64,000 nucleotides of DNA, taken from positions 124,001 through 188,000 of the forward strand of contig NZ_ATLK01000001.1 of the NCBI RefSeq assembly GCF_000737845.1. The letters are read 5' to 3'. Both the position numbers and the translations under genes were made by a program. The notes beneath the pieces were generated by a model, which saw nothing but the letters and a program-made list of their open reading frames with translations, was not told the DNA's origin and made no database searches. Source of the stretch: Bifidobacterium bombi DSM 19703 (GTDB taxonomy: Bacteria > Actinomycetota > Actinomycetes > Actinomycetales > Bifidobacteriaceae). This document shows positions 1 to 10,045 of the stretch, one piece after another (within the stretch, counting starts at the first letter, position 1; the number at the start of each line of letters is the position of its first letter).

Positions 1-462
1 TTCTACGTGGACTTTCTATATGCCTACCAACCGCTGCCTTGGGTCAAGTCGTTGATGTATCTCGATGTGCCGCTGTATCACTATTTTATCGGTCGTGAAG
101 GACAGAGCGTTCAGACCGACGTCATGATTCGCCGCGTAGACCAGCTGGTAAGGGTTAATCGGCTGATGTCGCAGGCGACGCCGGGGAAAGGGAGTGTGCC
201 TACAGGCCTTTACCGTTACATGATTCATTTCCTTTCCATCAACTCTGTAGTTGCGAGTGTGTTCCTTATTCTTTCACGTCGGCCAACGAATTATCGGATC
301 AAACGTGAACTGTGGCATAATCTGAGTGTCGATTCCCCAGTCAACGCCAGGTCCGTTCGGCGTCAGCTTCCCTCGCGGGCCATCAATCTGCCCGGGTCCG
401 TTGGGCGTGCGATCATTCGCGCCGGTTATAGGGTCGCCGAGCATGTCATCGGTTTCAACTGA
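1..462 (+). CDS. Family 2 glycosyltransferase, C-terminal part (5' end outside window)
   Basis: The reading frame is already open at base 1, so only about the last 153 codons are seen. The sequence begins FYVDFLYAYQPL and continues with LDVPLYHYFIGREGQSVQ, which resembles the region just after the catalytic domain of GT2 enzymes that build capsular or exopolysaccharide. The catalytic GT-A core with its DXD motif would lie upstream of the window. The tail is basic and lacks a clear membrane segment. It probably transfers a sugar to a lipid-linked glycan at the inner face of the membrane; donor and acceptor are unknown. The GH3/GtrA block downstream fits a surface-polysaccharide neighbourhood. 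Confidence 0.75.
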   Translation, partial: FYVDFLYAYQPLPWVKSLMYLDVPLYHYFIGREGQSVQTDVMIRRVDQLVRVNRLMSQATPGKGSVPTGLYRYMIHFLSINSVVASVFLILSRRPTNYRIKRELWHNLSVDSPVNARSVRRQLPSRAINLPGSVGRAIIRAGYRVAEHVIGFN

Positions 463-899
463 ATGGAGTGGGGTTCTCTCCGTATTTCATCAGGGTTAAT
501 TCTCGCCCTGACCATGCCATGTCAAGGTAGGTACCGCAACTGCAATGTTCGTGTACTGGGTTCGCGGTCTTTTACATAGCGCAGGCCTATCGATTGATTT
601 TGATTCTATGACGCGTTCGATGCCTGCCGATTGAGAGTAGGCAGCAGTCCACGATTTGGAAGAGTCTGAGCAGATTGTGAACGCATAGCAACAAGTTGTG
701 GCAATTTTTCCGAGAGATGCCCCTTATCTTGCAAGAATGAGGGAAAATGCACAAAATGAAATCCAGTGCCGGCACTGATATGGCGGCGGGGTTTCAGGTA
801 CGTCAGACGGGCAGAGTCAGCCTTAGCTTGATGTTACGTCGATAATGGTTATCGGCCGTAGTGCTTAGTCTCGCACAGAGACAAGGGAGGAGACAAACC
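463..899. other. Intergenic region upstream of first GH3 gene
   Basis: No coding sequence is convincing here. It must hold the promoter of the GH3 gene at 900. The one symmetrical element I see is an inverted repeat CGATAA-N3-TTATCG at 840-854, about 45 bases before the start codon. I see no clear rho-independent terminator for the preceding glycosyltransferase. Confidence 0.5.
840..854. promoter_or_regulatory. Inverted repeat upstream of GH3 gene, possible operator
   Basis: The element is CGATAA-TGG-TTATCG, a perfect 6-bp inverted repeat around a 3-base centre, ending 45 bases before the GH3 start. Its size and place suit a regulator binding site. No regulator gene lies nearby and the assignment is inference only. 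Confidence 0.25.
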
Positions 900-3869
900 A
901 TGCTGCAGATTAACATGGCTGATGTCGTCAACGTCATAAAGTCACTGGTGCCTTATTTGGTGGTCATCGGTGCGCTTTTTGTCGCTGCGATCATCATCAG
1001 TGTTGCCGTCAACAAGAAGACGGTAAAAAATGAAGGTACACGCAAGTTGGTACGCAGTGAGACATGGCTGGTGGCGTTGATCGCCATCGTTGCCGCTGTT
1101 TCCGCCATGATGAGCGGACCGCTGTCCACATTGCTGAACAACGCAACGGCCAAGAAGTATGAGCTGCAAAGCTCAACGGTAAGCCGTGCGAATAAGCTTG
1201 CTGAGGACATCCAGGATGAGTCGGTCGTCATGCTGCAGAACGATGACTCCAACTTGCCGCTGGCTTCAAAAAAGGTCAATGTTTTCGGTTGGGGTTCAAC
1301 AAACCCTGTATATGGCGGTACTGGATCGGGTTCCATGTCAAAGCAATATCCCATGGTCTCCATGCTGGAAGGTATGAAGAATGCCGGCCTGACTACGAAC
1401 GCACGGTTGACGAAGCTGTATACGGACTACCGCAAGGACCGCCCGGATGTTTCTATGTTTAAGCAGGACTGGACGTTGCCTGAACTGCCTGCCAAGAATT
1501 ACACTCCTGCGGTCATGAATCAGGCTAAGAGCTTTTCGGATCAGGCGGTGGTAGTAATTTCCCGTATCGGTGGCGAAGGTGCGGATTTGCCTCGCAACAT
1601 GAAAGCCAAAGACGTCACGTATAAGGATAACTCCAAGGATTATCCTGATTTTCAAGAAGGTCAGTCCCTTCTGCAGATCGACAAGACCGAGCAAGATATG
1701 CTGGACACCGTCACCAAGAACTTCGAGAATGTGACGCTTGTCTACAACGGTGCGAACACATTGCAATTTGATTTCCTTAACAAATACCCTCAGATCAAGT
1801 CGGTGCTTTGGTGTCCGCCTGCAGGTCAGACAGGTTTCACTTCATTGGGGAAGGTCCTTGCGGGGTCCATCAATCCTTCGGGCAAGACATCCGACACGTT
1901 CCTCACTGATTTGAAGAAAGGCAACACCTACAATAACTCTGGCGATTTCAAATACGACAATGTTGAAGAATTCAAGCAGATGGTCACTGGTTTCACCGGA
2001 GAGACGTACCCGGTGAAGCCTACCTTCGTTAATTACACCGAAGGCATCTACATGGGTTACAAGTTCTATGAGACCGCCGCCAAGGAAGGGCTCATCAACT
2101 ATGCCGACTATGTGAAGTATCCCTTTGGATATGGATTGAGCTACACCAAGTTCAACCAAAAGATGGGCGAGGTGTCCCGCAAAGATGGTCGAATTTCCTT
2201 CGATGTCATGGTGACGAACACTGGTACCAAGGCCGGCAAGGACACTGTGGAAGTCTATTATAACCCGCCTTACACCAATGGAGGCATTGAGAAAGCTTCG
2301 GCTAATCTTGTAAAGTTTGAGAAGTCCAAGCTTCTCAAGCCGGGTGAAACCCAGGCCGTGAAGGTGTCATTCAAGGAAGACGAAATGGCTTCTTATGATG
2401 AAAAAGGAGTGAAATCATATGTGCTTGAAGGCGGTGACTATGATGTTTCAATCAATTCCGATTCCCACACGGTGCTCGATCATAAGAATGTGAGCATTCA
2501 CTCGACGATCACATACAATTCGAAGTCCAATACGCACAATGGAGACAAAGCTGTGGCGACAAACCGGTTTGACGATGCCAGGGGCGATGTCACTTATCTG
2601 TCTCGTGCGAACCATTTCGCAAATTATGAACAGGCCAATGCCGCTCCCTCTAACTTCAGCATGAGCGACAAGGCCAAATCCGAGTTCACCAACCTGGGCA
2701 ACTACAAGGATAAGATCAAAGAGAGCCCTTCGGACAAGATGCCGACCACAGGCGCGAAGAACAACGTCAAGCTTGCCGATTTGCACGGAAAATCCTACAA
2801 CGATCCGCAATGGGACAAGCTGCTTGATGAAATGAGCGTCAAGGACATGGACAACCTCATCGCTAATGGTGGTTACGGTACCGTCGCGGTTCCTTCCGTA
2901 GGTAAGGTTCAGATGACCGACGCTGATGGTCCGGCCGCGTTGAACAACAACTTCACCAAGGTCGGTTCCATAGGTTTCCCGTCATCGACGTCAGTTGCAT
3001 GCACTTGGAACAAGGAGTTGGCGACCAAGTTCGGCGAACTCATAGGTGATATGGCGCACGATATGAACGTTGGAGGCTGGTACGCACCCTCGCAGGACAT
3101 TCACCGCAGTCCGTTCTCCGGCCGTAACTTCGAGTATTTCTCTGAGGACGCCACGCTGTCCGGCACTATTGCCGCTGGTCAGATTGCCGGAGCGGAATCC
3201 AAGGGTGTGTATGCGTTCATGAAGCACTTCGCCTTGAACGATCAGGAAACCAACCGTATGAACATGCTGTGCACCTGGGCTGACGAGCAGGCCATAAGAG
3301 AGATTTACCTCAAGTCTTTCGAGATGAGCGTCAAGCAAGGGCACGCTTCGGCGGCCATGAGTGCATTCAACTACATAGGGCCTACTTGGTGTGGAGCTAA
3401 TCCGGCTCTGCTTAAGAGCGTGTTGCGCGATGAATGGGGCTTCAAAGGCTTCGTCCTCACCGATTACTTCTCGGGGGCCGGCTTCATGAACGCCGATCAG
3501 GCTATTCGTGCGGGCAACGATGCCATGCTTGCCACTACAAAGACGAGCAATCATGTGAATGGCGAGTCGGCATCGACGGTTTTGGCGATGCGCCAGGCTT
3601 CAAAGAACATACTCTATGCGGCTGCGAACAGCTGGCTTTATGAGCATGGTGAGCCAAAGGCGGCAGTTCCTATCTGGAGGACCGCGATGTATGTTCTGTG
3701 GGTCCTTGCGGCGCTTCTCTTCGTTCTGCTCGAGTATGTTGCCATACGTCGTTTCATGCGGCGCCGTAAGGCAAGTAAAGTAGAGGCTGAAGCCAACGCA
3801 ACGATCCAACCTGTTGGAGTGAATGAAAGCGTGGTATCGCAATCCGATTCGTCAGTACCACGGCGGTGA
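900..3869 (+). CDS. Membrane-anchored GH3 glycosidase, domain-permuted (paralogue 1)
   Basis: The ATG at 900 follows AAGGGAGGAG, so I prefer it to the upstream GTG at 861; the product is 989 aa. Two N-terminal membrane spans (about residues 15-37 and 57-76) and one C-terminal span (about 928-948) followed by RRFMRRRK place the enzyme body outside the cell. Domain order is swapped relative to ordinary GH3 enzymes. The alpha/beta sandwich comes first (SVVMLQNDDSNLPL), then the fibronectin-like domain (PFGYGLSYTKF), then the catalytic barrel (KHFALN, GRNFEYFSED). The nucleophile is predicted as Asp855 in VLTDYFSG. Swapped GH3 order is known from Ruminococcus albus and Butyrivibrio beta-glucosidases. 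It should hydrolyse a beta-linked glycan at the surface; the substrate is unknown. A close paralogue follows at 4289. Confidence 0.85.
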   Translation: MLQINMADVVNVIKSLVPYLVVIGALFVAAIIISVAVNKKTVKNEGTRKLVRSETWLVALIAIVAAVSAMMSGPLSTLLNNATAKKYELQSSTVSRANKLAEDIQDESVVMLQNDDSNLPLASKKVNVFGWGSTNPVYGGTGSGSMSKQYPMVSMLEGMKNAGLTTNARLTKLYTDYRKDRPDVSMFKQDWTLPELPAKNYTPAVMNQAKSFSDQAVVVISRIGGEGADLPRNMKAKDVTYKDNSKDYPDFQEGQSLLQIDKTEQDMLDTVTKNFENVTLVYNGANTLQFDFLNKYPQIKSVLWCPPAGQTGFTSLGKVLAGSINPSGKTSDTFLTDLKKGNTYNNSGDFKYDNVEEFKQMVTGFTGETYPVKPTFVNYTEGIYMGYKFYETAAKEGLINYADYVKYPFGYGLSYTKFNQKMGEVSRKDGRISFDVMVTNTGTKAGKDTVEVYYNPPYTNGGIEKASANLVKFEKSKLLKPGETQAVKVSFKEDEMASYDEKGVKSYVLEGGDYDVSINSDSHTVLDHKNVSIHSTITYNSKSNTHNGDKAVATNRFDDARGDVTYLSRANHFANYEQANAAPSNFSMSDKAKSEFTNLGNYKDKIKESPSDKMPTTGAKNNVKLADLHGKSYNDPQWDKLLDEMSVKDMDNLIANGGYGTVAVPSVGKVQMTDADGPAALNNNFTKVGSIGFPSSTSVACTWNKELATKFGELIGDMAHDMNVGGWYAPSQDIHRSPFSGRNFEYFSEDATLSGTIAAGQIAGAESKGVYAFMKHFALNDQETNRMNMLCTWADEQAIREIYLKSFEMSVKQGHASAAMSAFNYIGPTWCGANPALLKSVLRDEWGFKGFVLTDYFSGAGFMNADQAIRAGNDAMLATTKTSNHVNGESASTVLAMRQASKNILYAAANSWLYEHGEPKAAVPIWRTAMYVLWVLAALLFVLLEYVAIRRFMRRRKASKVEAEANATIQPVGVNESVVSQSDSSVPRR

Positions 3870-4288
3870 GGTTGCTCGATTCTAAGTGCTCGCCTATTTG
3901 AAGTTGAGCATGATGATGTACATGTGGGCGGTATACGGCTTCAGGGCCGCTGCCGCCCACTTTGCTGTCTTGAAGAAGCATTGTCCATTGTTTGTCATAG
4001 TGATCAATGTTGAGCTGTCGGTTGGGGTGGTATCTGGAAAAAATAAGGGATGCCTGATACTGGGAGACGAAGGTTTTTGGTCATTTTGGGTAAATTCTAT
4101 AGATTTGTTGGATTTACTGGTCGGTCTCGTCAGGTTATGCATCAATTGATGCAGATTGGGGTTTTCCGAAGGGCTTCAAGTGCTTGAACCTGATTGCCTT
4201 GAATGAAGGCGGATTCCCGGATTGTTCAAGGCAGGCGGTCCGGAGACGTCTGAACGAATGAGCAAAACTTCCCAAGGAGGAGAACCAG
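3870..4288. other. Intergenic region between the two permuted GH3 genes
   Basis: This 419-base space has no supported gene. Its clearest feature is a perfect 16-bp palindrome at 4138-4153, about 135 bases before the second GH3 gene. I see no convincing hairpin terminator after the first GH3 gene, so read-through is possible. Confidence 0.5.
4138..4153. promoter_or_regulatory. Perfect 16-bp palindrome TGCATCAATTGATGCA
   Basis: A perfect dyad with half-site TGCATCAA lies upstream of the second membrane GH3 gene. It has no loop, so it is unlikely to be a terminator and looks like a dimeric regulator site. LacI-type sugar operators are similar in size but usually have a CG centre, which this lacks. 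No second copy was noticed before the other GH3 genes. Confidence 0.35.
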
Positions 4289-7207
4289 ATGCTCGGAATC
4301 AATATGGATGACGTCATCGCCGTCATCAAATCGATACGGGTGGAATTGATAGTGGTGGTGCTGGCATTGTTGCTTGCATTGGTCATCACTGTTGCCATCA
4401 ATAAACATACTGTGTCCAATCGCAATGTGCGCAAGCTGACGCATTCGACGACCTGGGTCGTTGCGGCCGTGGCCATTGTGGCGGCCGTATCCACCATGCT
4501 GTCTGGTCCGTTGAGCAGTATGATCACGATGACGACTGCGCAGAAGCAGCATCTGTCGCAGCAAAGTATAGACAACACCAATAAATTGGCCGTCGAAATC
4601 GAGCGTGAGGGCATCACCATGCTCCAGAACAACAACCATATGCTGCCGTTGCGTACTTCGGGCGCTACCAGGAATCTGAATGTGTTCGGTTGGGCTTCCA
4701 CCAATCCGGTCTACGGAGGTACCGGTTCAGGTGCTTTGGATACCACCTATCCGACGACTTCGCTGCTTGACAGCCTTCATCAAGCGGGGTACAGGACGAA
4801 CACCGACCTGTCCAAGTTCTACACGGACTATTCCACTAAGCGCGGAGCCATCGAGGTGACAAAGGCTGATTGGACTCTGCCGGAACCTCCTGCAGCGCAA
4901 TACTCCGATTCTCTTATGAGAGGTGCCAAGAAGTTCTCGAGCACCGCCATGGTCGTCATTTCGCGAATCGGCGGTGAAGGTACTGACCTCCCTACCGATA
5001 TGAACGCCAAAAACATCACATACAAGAACAATTCCAAACAATATGCCGATTTCACCAAGGGCCAGCATTATTTGGAGCTTGATAAGAGCGAACACGACAT
5101 GGTCGATCTCGTGGCCAAGAATTTTGAGAACGTCGTCCTCGTTTACAATGGCGCCAACGCCTTCAATCTGAGTTTCCTGCGCCAATACCCGCAGATAAAG
5201 TCAGCTCTTTGGGTGCCGCATCCCGGACAGGCCGGATTCAAGGCTTTGGGAGAAGTGCTTAATGGCTCGGTAAATCCCTCCGGCAAGACTTCGGACACGT
5301 TCCTTTATGATCTCAAAAACACTCCATCCTGGAACAATTTCGGAGATTTTGCCTACAACAACGTGAAGGAATTCGAGATCCAGTCCGCGAGAGGCCTCCG
5401 CTCGCCACGTTTCGTCAACTATGTCGAAGGCATCTACGTGGGCTATCGTTATTATGAGAGCGCAGCCGACGAAGGGGCAATCAATTACGACGATGTGGTT
5501 CAGTATCCCTTCGGCTATGGTCTGAGCTATACCAATTTCACTCAGCGGATGGGCGACATCAGCCGTTCGGGTGACAAGGTGTCGTTCGACGTGACCGTGA
5601 CGAATTCGGGCAGCAGACCAGGCAAGGATGTGGTGGAGACGTATTCGACCCCTCCCTACACCGATGGTGGAGTGGAGAAGGCCACGGCCAATCTTGTGGC
5701 GTTCGACAAGACGAAGGAGCTTAAGCCCGGAGAGTCACAGAATATCCATGTCACGTTCAACACCGCCGACCTGGCTTCCTACGACTACCGCGGGGCAAAG
5801 TCCTATGTGCTCGACGCAGGTGACTATGGCATTTCCATTCGTTCCGACAGTCACCATGTCATAGCTTCTAGGAACCTGAGCGTCGCCCAGGCTGTCACGT
5901 ACGACAAGGCGTCGAACACACATGATGGTGATAAGGTCGCGGCCACCAACCGCTTCGATGATGTGGCCGGCAACGTCACTTACCTCAGCCGTGCGAACAG
6001 GTTCGAAAACGAAAGGACGTCCACTGCTGCGCCTTCAGATTACGCCATGCCGGACAAGGTGAAGAGGACGTTCTACAACAACGGCAATTACGATCCGAAG
6101 AAGTTCGACAAGCCTGGCGACAAGATGCCGACGACCGATGCGAAGAACGGCATCCGACTCGCGCAGATGCGTGGCAAGTCCTATAACGACCCGATGTGGG
6201 ACAAACTGCTTGACCAGCTGAGCATCAAGGAGATGGACGGCCTGATCGCCAACGGCGGCTATCAGAACGCTGCTGTGCCTTCAATCGGCAAGCCCAGGAT
6301 GTCCGATGTGGACGGTCCGGCCGCTCTGAAGGACAACTTCACGGGAGTCGGGTCCATTGGTCTGCCCTCAAACGTGACGGTGGCGTGCACCTGGAACAAG
6401 GACATCGCCAGGAGGTTCGGTGACGCTATTGGCCGCATGGCTAGGGACATGCATATTTCAGGTTGGTATGCTCCTTCGGTCAACATCCACCGCTCGCCGT
6501 TCGGTGGGCGTAACTTCGAGTACTTCTCGGAAGATCCATTGCTCACCGGCGACATGGCAGCCGGCCAGGTGCTGGGTGCCGCCAAGCATGGCATCTACAG
6601 CTTCACCAAGCATTTCGCCCTCAATGAGCAGGAAGTGCAACGAAACGGACAATTGTGCACATGGTCGAATGAACAGGCTATGCGCGAGATCTACCTCAAG
6701 CCGTTCGAGATCGTCGTCAAGGCGTCTCTAGGCACGCCGCAGGCGATCATGGGGTCGTTCAATTACGTGGGCAACACCTATGCCAGCGGACTGAACAGCC
6801 TCAACGAGACGGTGCTGCGCAAGGAATGGGGTTTCCGTGGATTCATCGTCACGGACTACTTCTCGGGTCCCAACTATGGCTACCAGAACGCCGATCAACT
6901 GATCCGCGGCGGCACTGATGTGATGCTGGCCTCCACGCAGACGACCAACCACGTTACTGACCTGAGTGCCACCTCGGTGATCCAGATGCGTAGGGCGGCC
7001 AAGAACGTGCTGTACACGACCGTGAACAGCTGGATGTTCGAACATGGTGAACCTAGGGCGCAGACACCGACATGGAAGAAAGCCATGTATGTAGTTTGGG
7101 TGGTTGTCGCTGTGGTTTTGGTGGCGCTTGAAGCATTGGCCATACGTCGCTTTGCCCGGCGACGCAAAGAAGCCAGGAATGCGTTCGAATCCCGGTCACG
7201 GTGCTGA
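4289..7207 (+). CDS. Membrane-anchored GH3 glycosidase, domain-permuted (paralogue 2)
   Basis: The ATG at 4289 has a strong AAGGAGGAG site. The 972-aa product is collinear with the gene at 900 through nearly its whole length: two N-terminal spans, sandwich domain (ITMLQNNNHMLPL), fibronectin-like domain (PFGYGLSYTNF), barrel (TKHFALNEQE, GRNFEYFSEDP) and a C-terminal span before RRFARRRKE. The predicted nucleophile is Asp856 in IVTDYFSG. Differences include a shorter tail and an insertion near FSGPNYGYQNADQ. The pair looks like an old tandem duplication, diverged enough to suggest different substrates. It is expected to act on the outer face of the membrane. Separate upstream spacing and a palindrome suggest its own promoter. 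Confidence 0.85.
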   Translation: MLGINMDDVIAVIKSIRVELIVVVLALLLALVITVAINKHTVSNRNVRKLTHSTTWVVAAVAIVAAVSTMLSGPLSSMITMTTAQKQHLSQQSIDNTNKLAVEIEREGITMLQNNNHMLPLRTSGATRNLNVFGWASTNPVYGGTGSGALDTTYPTTSLLDSLHQAGYRTNTDLSKFYTDYSTKRGAIEVTKADWTLPEPPAAQYSDSLMRGAKKFSSTAMVVISRIGGEGTDLPTDMNAKNITYKNNSKQYADFTKGQHYLELDKSEHDMVDLVAKNFENVVLVYNGANAFNLSFLRQYPQIKSALWVPHPGQAGFKALGEVLNGSVNPSGKTSDTFLYDLKNTPSWNNFGDFAYNNVKEFEIQSARGLRSPRFVNYVEGIYVGYRYYESAADEGAINYDDVVQYPFGYGLSYTNFTQRMGDISRSGDKVSFDVTVTNSGSRPGKDVVETYSTPPYTDGGVEKATANLVAFDKTKELKPGESQNIHVTFNTADLASYDYRGAKSYVLDAGDYGISIRSDSHHVIASRNLSVAQAVTYDKASNTHDGDKVAATNRFDDVAGNVTYLSRANRFENERTSTAAPSDYAMPDKVKRTFYNNGNYDPKKFDKPGDKMPTTDAKNGIRLAQMRGKSYNDPMWDKLLDQLSIKEMDGLIANGGYQNAAVPSIGKPRMSDVDGPAALKDNFTGVGSIGLPSNVTVACTWNKDIARRFGDAIGRMARDMHISGWYAPSVNIHRSPFGGRNFEYFSEDPLLTGDMAAGQVLGAAKHGIYSFTKHFALNEQEVQRNGQLCTWSNEQAMREIYLKPFEIVVKASLGTPQAIMGSFNYVGNTYASGLNSLNETVLRKEWGFRGFIVTDYFSGPNYGYQNADQLIRGGTDVMLASTQTTNHVTDLSATSVIQMRRAAKNVLYTTVNSWMFEHGEPRAQTPTWKKAMYVVWVVVAVVLVALEALAIRRFARRRKEARNAFESRSRC

Positions 7208-7514
7208 AGAGAGGGGCTTGGAGTCGGCTAAGTTTTGTGTGAACGAATGCAAGCTCCAGGCCCGTCGCTGCCGGCATTAACGTGAGGTGAAGCCGATCTA
7301 AGCCAACTGGGCAGTCAGGTTGGAATAGGAAGTGCTAAACGTTGGGGGCGCACCCATTCGTGCGTGTGAACCGACAAATTGCGCAGCTGCTTGGGAATAT
7401 GCGTTTCTAGGCTGGTTAAATGAATGATAAATAGGTATGCGGTGCCATGGTGATGGTCTGTCTGTGGCCTTGATTGGCACCGCCTTGTTGTGACGACAAG
7501 CACAAAGGAGAGCG
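7208..7514. other. Intergenic region with imperfect hairpin
   Basis: No gene is supported here. Bases 7214-7223 (GGGCTTGGAG) can pair with 7254-7263 (CTCCAGGCCC) with one G-T pair, shortly after the GH3 stop codon. There is no T tract, so termination is uncertain. The rest should contain the promoter for the GH3 gene at 7515. Confidence 0.4.
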
Positions 7515-9965
7515 ATGGGCGACGAAAAGACTATGAGGCTTGAGGATTTGTCGGTTGCACAGAAGGCGGCGTTGCTTTCCGGAGCATCTGAATGGGATTC
7601 TCGTGGTAGTAAGAAGGCCGACATTCCGAGCTTCGTGATGAGTGACGGGCCCCATGGCGTTCGTCGTCAGCTTGGATCAGGGGATCACTTGGGCCTGGGC
7701 AGCTCAAAGCCCGCCACATGTTTCCCGACTGCTGGAACGGTGGCGAATTCATGGGACCCTGCTTTGGCGGAGGCAATGGGAGAGGCCTTGGGGCGGGAGG
7801 CTCACGACCTTGATGTCAATGTTCTTCTCGGACCGGGTATGAACATCAAGCGCAATCCGCTTTGCGGCCGTAATTTCGAGTATTACTCGGAGGATCCCCA
7901 AGTGGCCGGACACATGGCCGCAGGTCTGATCAAGGGAGTGCAAAGCAACGGGGTAGCTTCCTGCCCCAAGCATTTCGCCGTGAACAGCCAGGAATTGCGT
8001 CGTCAGGCTTCCAATTCGGTTGTTGATGAACGAACCTTGCGAGAGCTTTACCTCACCGCCTTCGAAATCGCCGTACGTACGGCACGTCCGTGGGCAATCA
8101 TGAGTTCCTACAACGAAGTCAATGGTGTTTACGCCCATGAGAACAAAAAACTTCTCACCGAAATTCTCCGTGATGAATGGGGATTTGACGGCGCCGTCAT
8201 TTCCGATTGGGGCGGTTCGAATTCGGCGGTGGCTGCGGTGAAGGCCGGAGCTTCGTTGGAGATGCCTTCGCCAGGGTACACTTCCGTCCGTGAACTTGTC
8301 GCGGCCGTGCAAAGTGGTGATCTTTCCGAGGCTGATCTCACCGCACGTGCTGCCGAAGTCGCGAAGGTCGCGAAGCGTGCGCATGTCGATGGTGTTGGGC
8401 GTGATGACCTCCTGAGTGACGACATCATCAAGAAGCACCACGATGTCGCACGTCGTGTGGCCGAGGAATCCATCGTATTGTTGAAAAACGACCACGACGT
8501 TCTCCCACTCGCTTCTGGCACCAGGGTCGCGGTGGTTGGGGATATGGCACGAACGGCGAGATACCAAGGTTCTGGTTCCTCCAAAATCAATGCCACGAAA
8601 GTGGAGAATCTGCTTGACGAGCTGGACAAGGCGGATAGCGGCGTTGAGGTGTCGGGTTTTGCGCAAGGATATGATAGGCAAGGTGCGACGGATCAGGGTC
8701 TTATCGATGAGGCGGTGGCCCTTGTTTCATCCGCTGCCACTGATGTGGCAGTCGCTGTGGTAGGTCTTGATGAACGGAGCGAGTCCGAAGGCCTCGACCG
8801 CACTACAATGGCGATTCCGAAGCCTCAGAACGACCTTGTCAATGCCTTGGCGGCTACCGGAAAACCAATTGTGGTAGTGCTTGTGGCCGGTGCGCCTGTC
8901 GAGCTGCCGTGGTTTGACGGTATCGATGCCATGCTTTACATTGGGCTTTCTGGTCAAGCTGGCGCTTCGGCGACAAGCCGCGTGCTTTGCGGCAAGGTCA
9001 ACCCTTCCGGACATCTTGCCGAGACCTGGCCTTTGAAGTACGAGGACTGCCCGAGTTCGCAGTGGTATCCCGCTTCCGGCCGCGATTCCATCTACCGCGA
9101 AGGTCCCTTTGTCGGATATCGATACTATGAGACGGTCGGGGTTCCAGTCCGTTTTCCCTTCGGATTCGGATTGAGCTACAGCGATTTCAGCTTGGCTGAT
9201 CTTGCTCTTGACAGGCAGGGTGCTGCGTTCGTCGTAACCAACGAGTCCGATACACCAGGAAGTGCTGTGGTTCAGCTGTATGTTCATGGACCTAGAAACG
9301 GTGTGCTCAGGCCGGAGCGCGAGCTTAAAGGTTTTATCAAAGTGGCACTCGCGGCGCATGAGAGCAAAAAGGTCCGCATCGATTTCGACGAGACCACGTT
9401 CCGTCATTTCGATATCGATGAGGGGCGTTGGGGAATCCAATCAGGGGATTGGACCGTTCTTGTCGGGACAGATGTGGAGCATCTGCCTCTGAACGGACAG
9501 ATTTCGATTGACGGCGACGACATATCCCGGCCCGTCGATCCGGCGTTCGGCCACTATCTCAAGGGCGACGTGAAGCATGTCACCGATGCCGAGGTGGCCC
9601 AGCTCTTCGGTCATACCGTCACGGCTGCCGTTGAGCCTACGGTGTTCGGCGCGAACGACCCCATTTCGTCATGGGTGCGTTCACCTGGCTGGACTGCACG
9701 TACCGTGGCCAGGTTCCTGAAAAAACGTGAGTTGAAGGTACGTGAGAAAACGGGTTCTCCTGACTTGAATACGCTTTTCATCCTCAACATGCCGCCTCGT
9801 GCCATGTGCAAGATGACCCAAGGGATGGTGGATCAGGATATGGTCAAGGCCGTGGTCGCCATCGCGAATGGGCATACCTTCAGAGGAATCGTCTCCCTCA
9901 TTGCCGGATTCTTCCGTGGCAGGGGAGCGGAGCGACGTATGGCCAAGGAACTCGCTGACATGTGA
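7515..9965 (+). CDS. GH3 beta-glucosidase-type enzyme, conventional domain order, cytosolic
   Basis: The ATG at 7515 follows AAAGGAGAG. The 816-aa product has the usual GH3 order: barrel (MSDGPHGVRRQ, GRNFEYYSEDPQ, CPKHFAVN) with nucleophile Asp231 in ISDWGGSN, then sandwich (ESIVLLKNDHDVLPL, YQGSGSSKIN), then fibronectin-like domain (PFGFGLSYSDF). An extra tail of roughly 130 residues is rich in Arg/Lys and contains NMPPRAMCKMTQG, similar to the C-terminus of other bifidobacterial GH3 enzymes. No signal peptide or membrane span is visible, so it should act on imported oligosaccharides. Together with the two membrane GH3 proteins it could finish degradation begun outside. Beta-glucosidase is the commonest activity, but GH3 also includes xylosidases and hexosaminidases. 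Confidence 0.88.
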   Translation: MGDEKTMRLEDLSVAQKAALLSGASEWDSRGSKKADIPSFVMSDGPHGVRRQLGSGDHLGLGSSKPATCFPTAGTVANSWDPALAEAMGEALGREAHDLDVNVLLGPGMNIKRNPLCGRNFEYYSEDPQVAGHMAAGLIKGVQSNGVASCPKHFAVNSQELRRQASNSVVDERTLRELYLTAFEIAVRTARPWAIMSSYNEVNGVYAHENKKLLTEILRDEWGFDGAVISDWGGSNSAVAAVKAGASLEMPSPGYTSVRELVAAVQSGDLSEADLTARAAEVAKVAKRAHVDGVGRDDLLSDDIIKKHHDVARRVAEESIVLLKNDHDVLPLASGTRVAVVGDMARTARYQGSGSSKINATKVENLLDELDKADSGVEVSGFAQGYDRQGATDQGLIDEAVALVSSAATDVAVAVVGLDERSESEGLDRTTMAIPKPQNDLVNALAATGKPIVVVLVAGAPVELPWFDGIDAMLYIGLSGQAGASATSRVLCGKVNPSGHLAETWPLKYEDCPSSQWYPASGRDSIYREGPFVGYRYYETVGVPVRFPFGFGLSYSDFSLADLALDRQGAAFVVTNESDTPGSAVVQLYVHGPRNGVLRPERELKGFIKVALAAHESKKVRIDFDETTFRHFDIDEGRWGIQSGDWTVLVGTDVEHLPLNGQISIDGDDISRPVDPAFGHYLKGDVKHVTDAEVAQLFGHTVTAAVEPTVFGANDPISSWVRSPGWTARTVARFLKKRELKVREKTGSPDLNTLFILNMPPRAMCKMTQGMVDQDMVKAVVAIANGHTFRGIVSLIAGFFRGRGAERRMAKELADM

Positions 9966-10045
9966 CCTATGTGCTTCCAACGTCCTTCGTGGTGACGACC
10001 GAACGATGCAATGAATGCAATAACGATGATAAGAATGGAGCGAAA

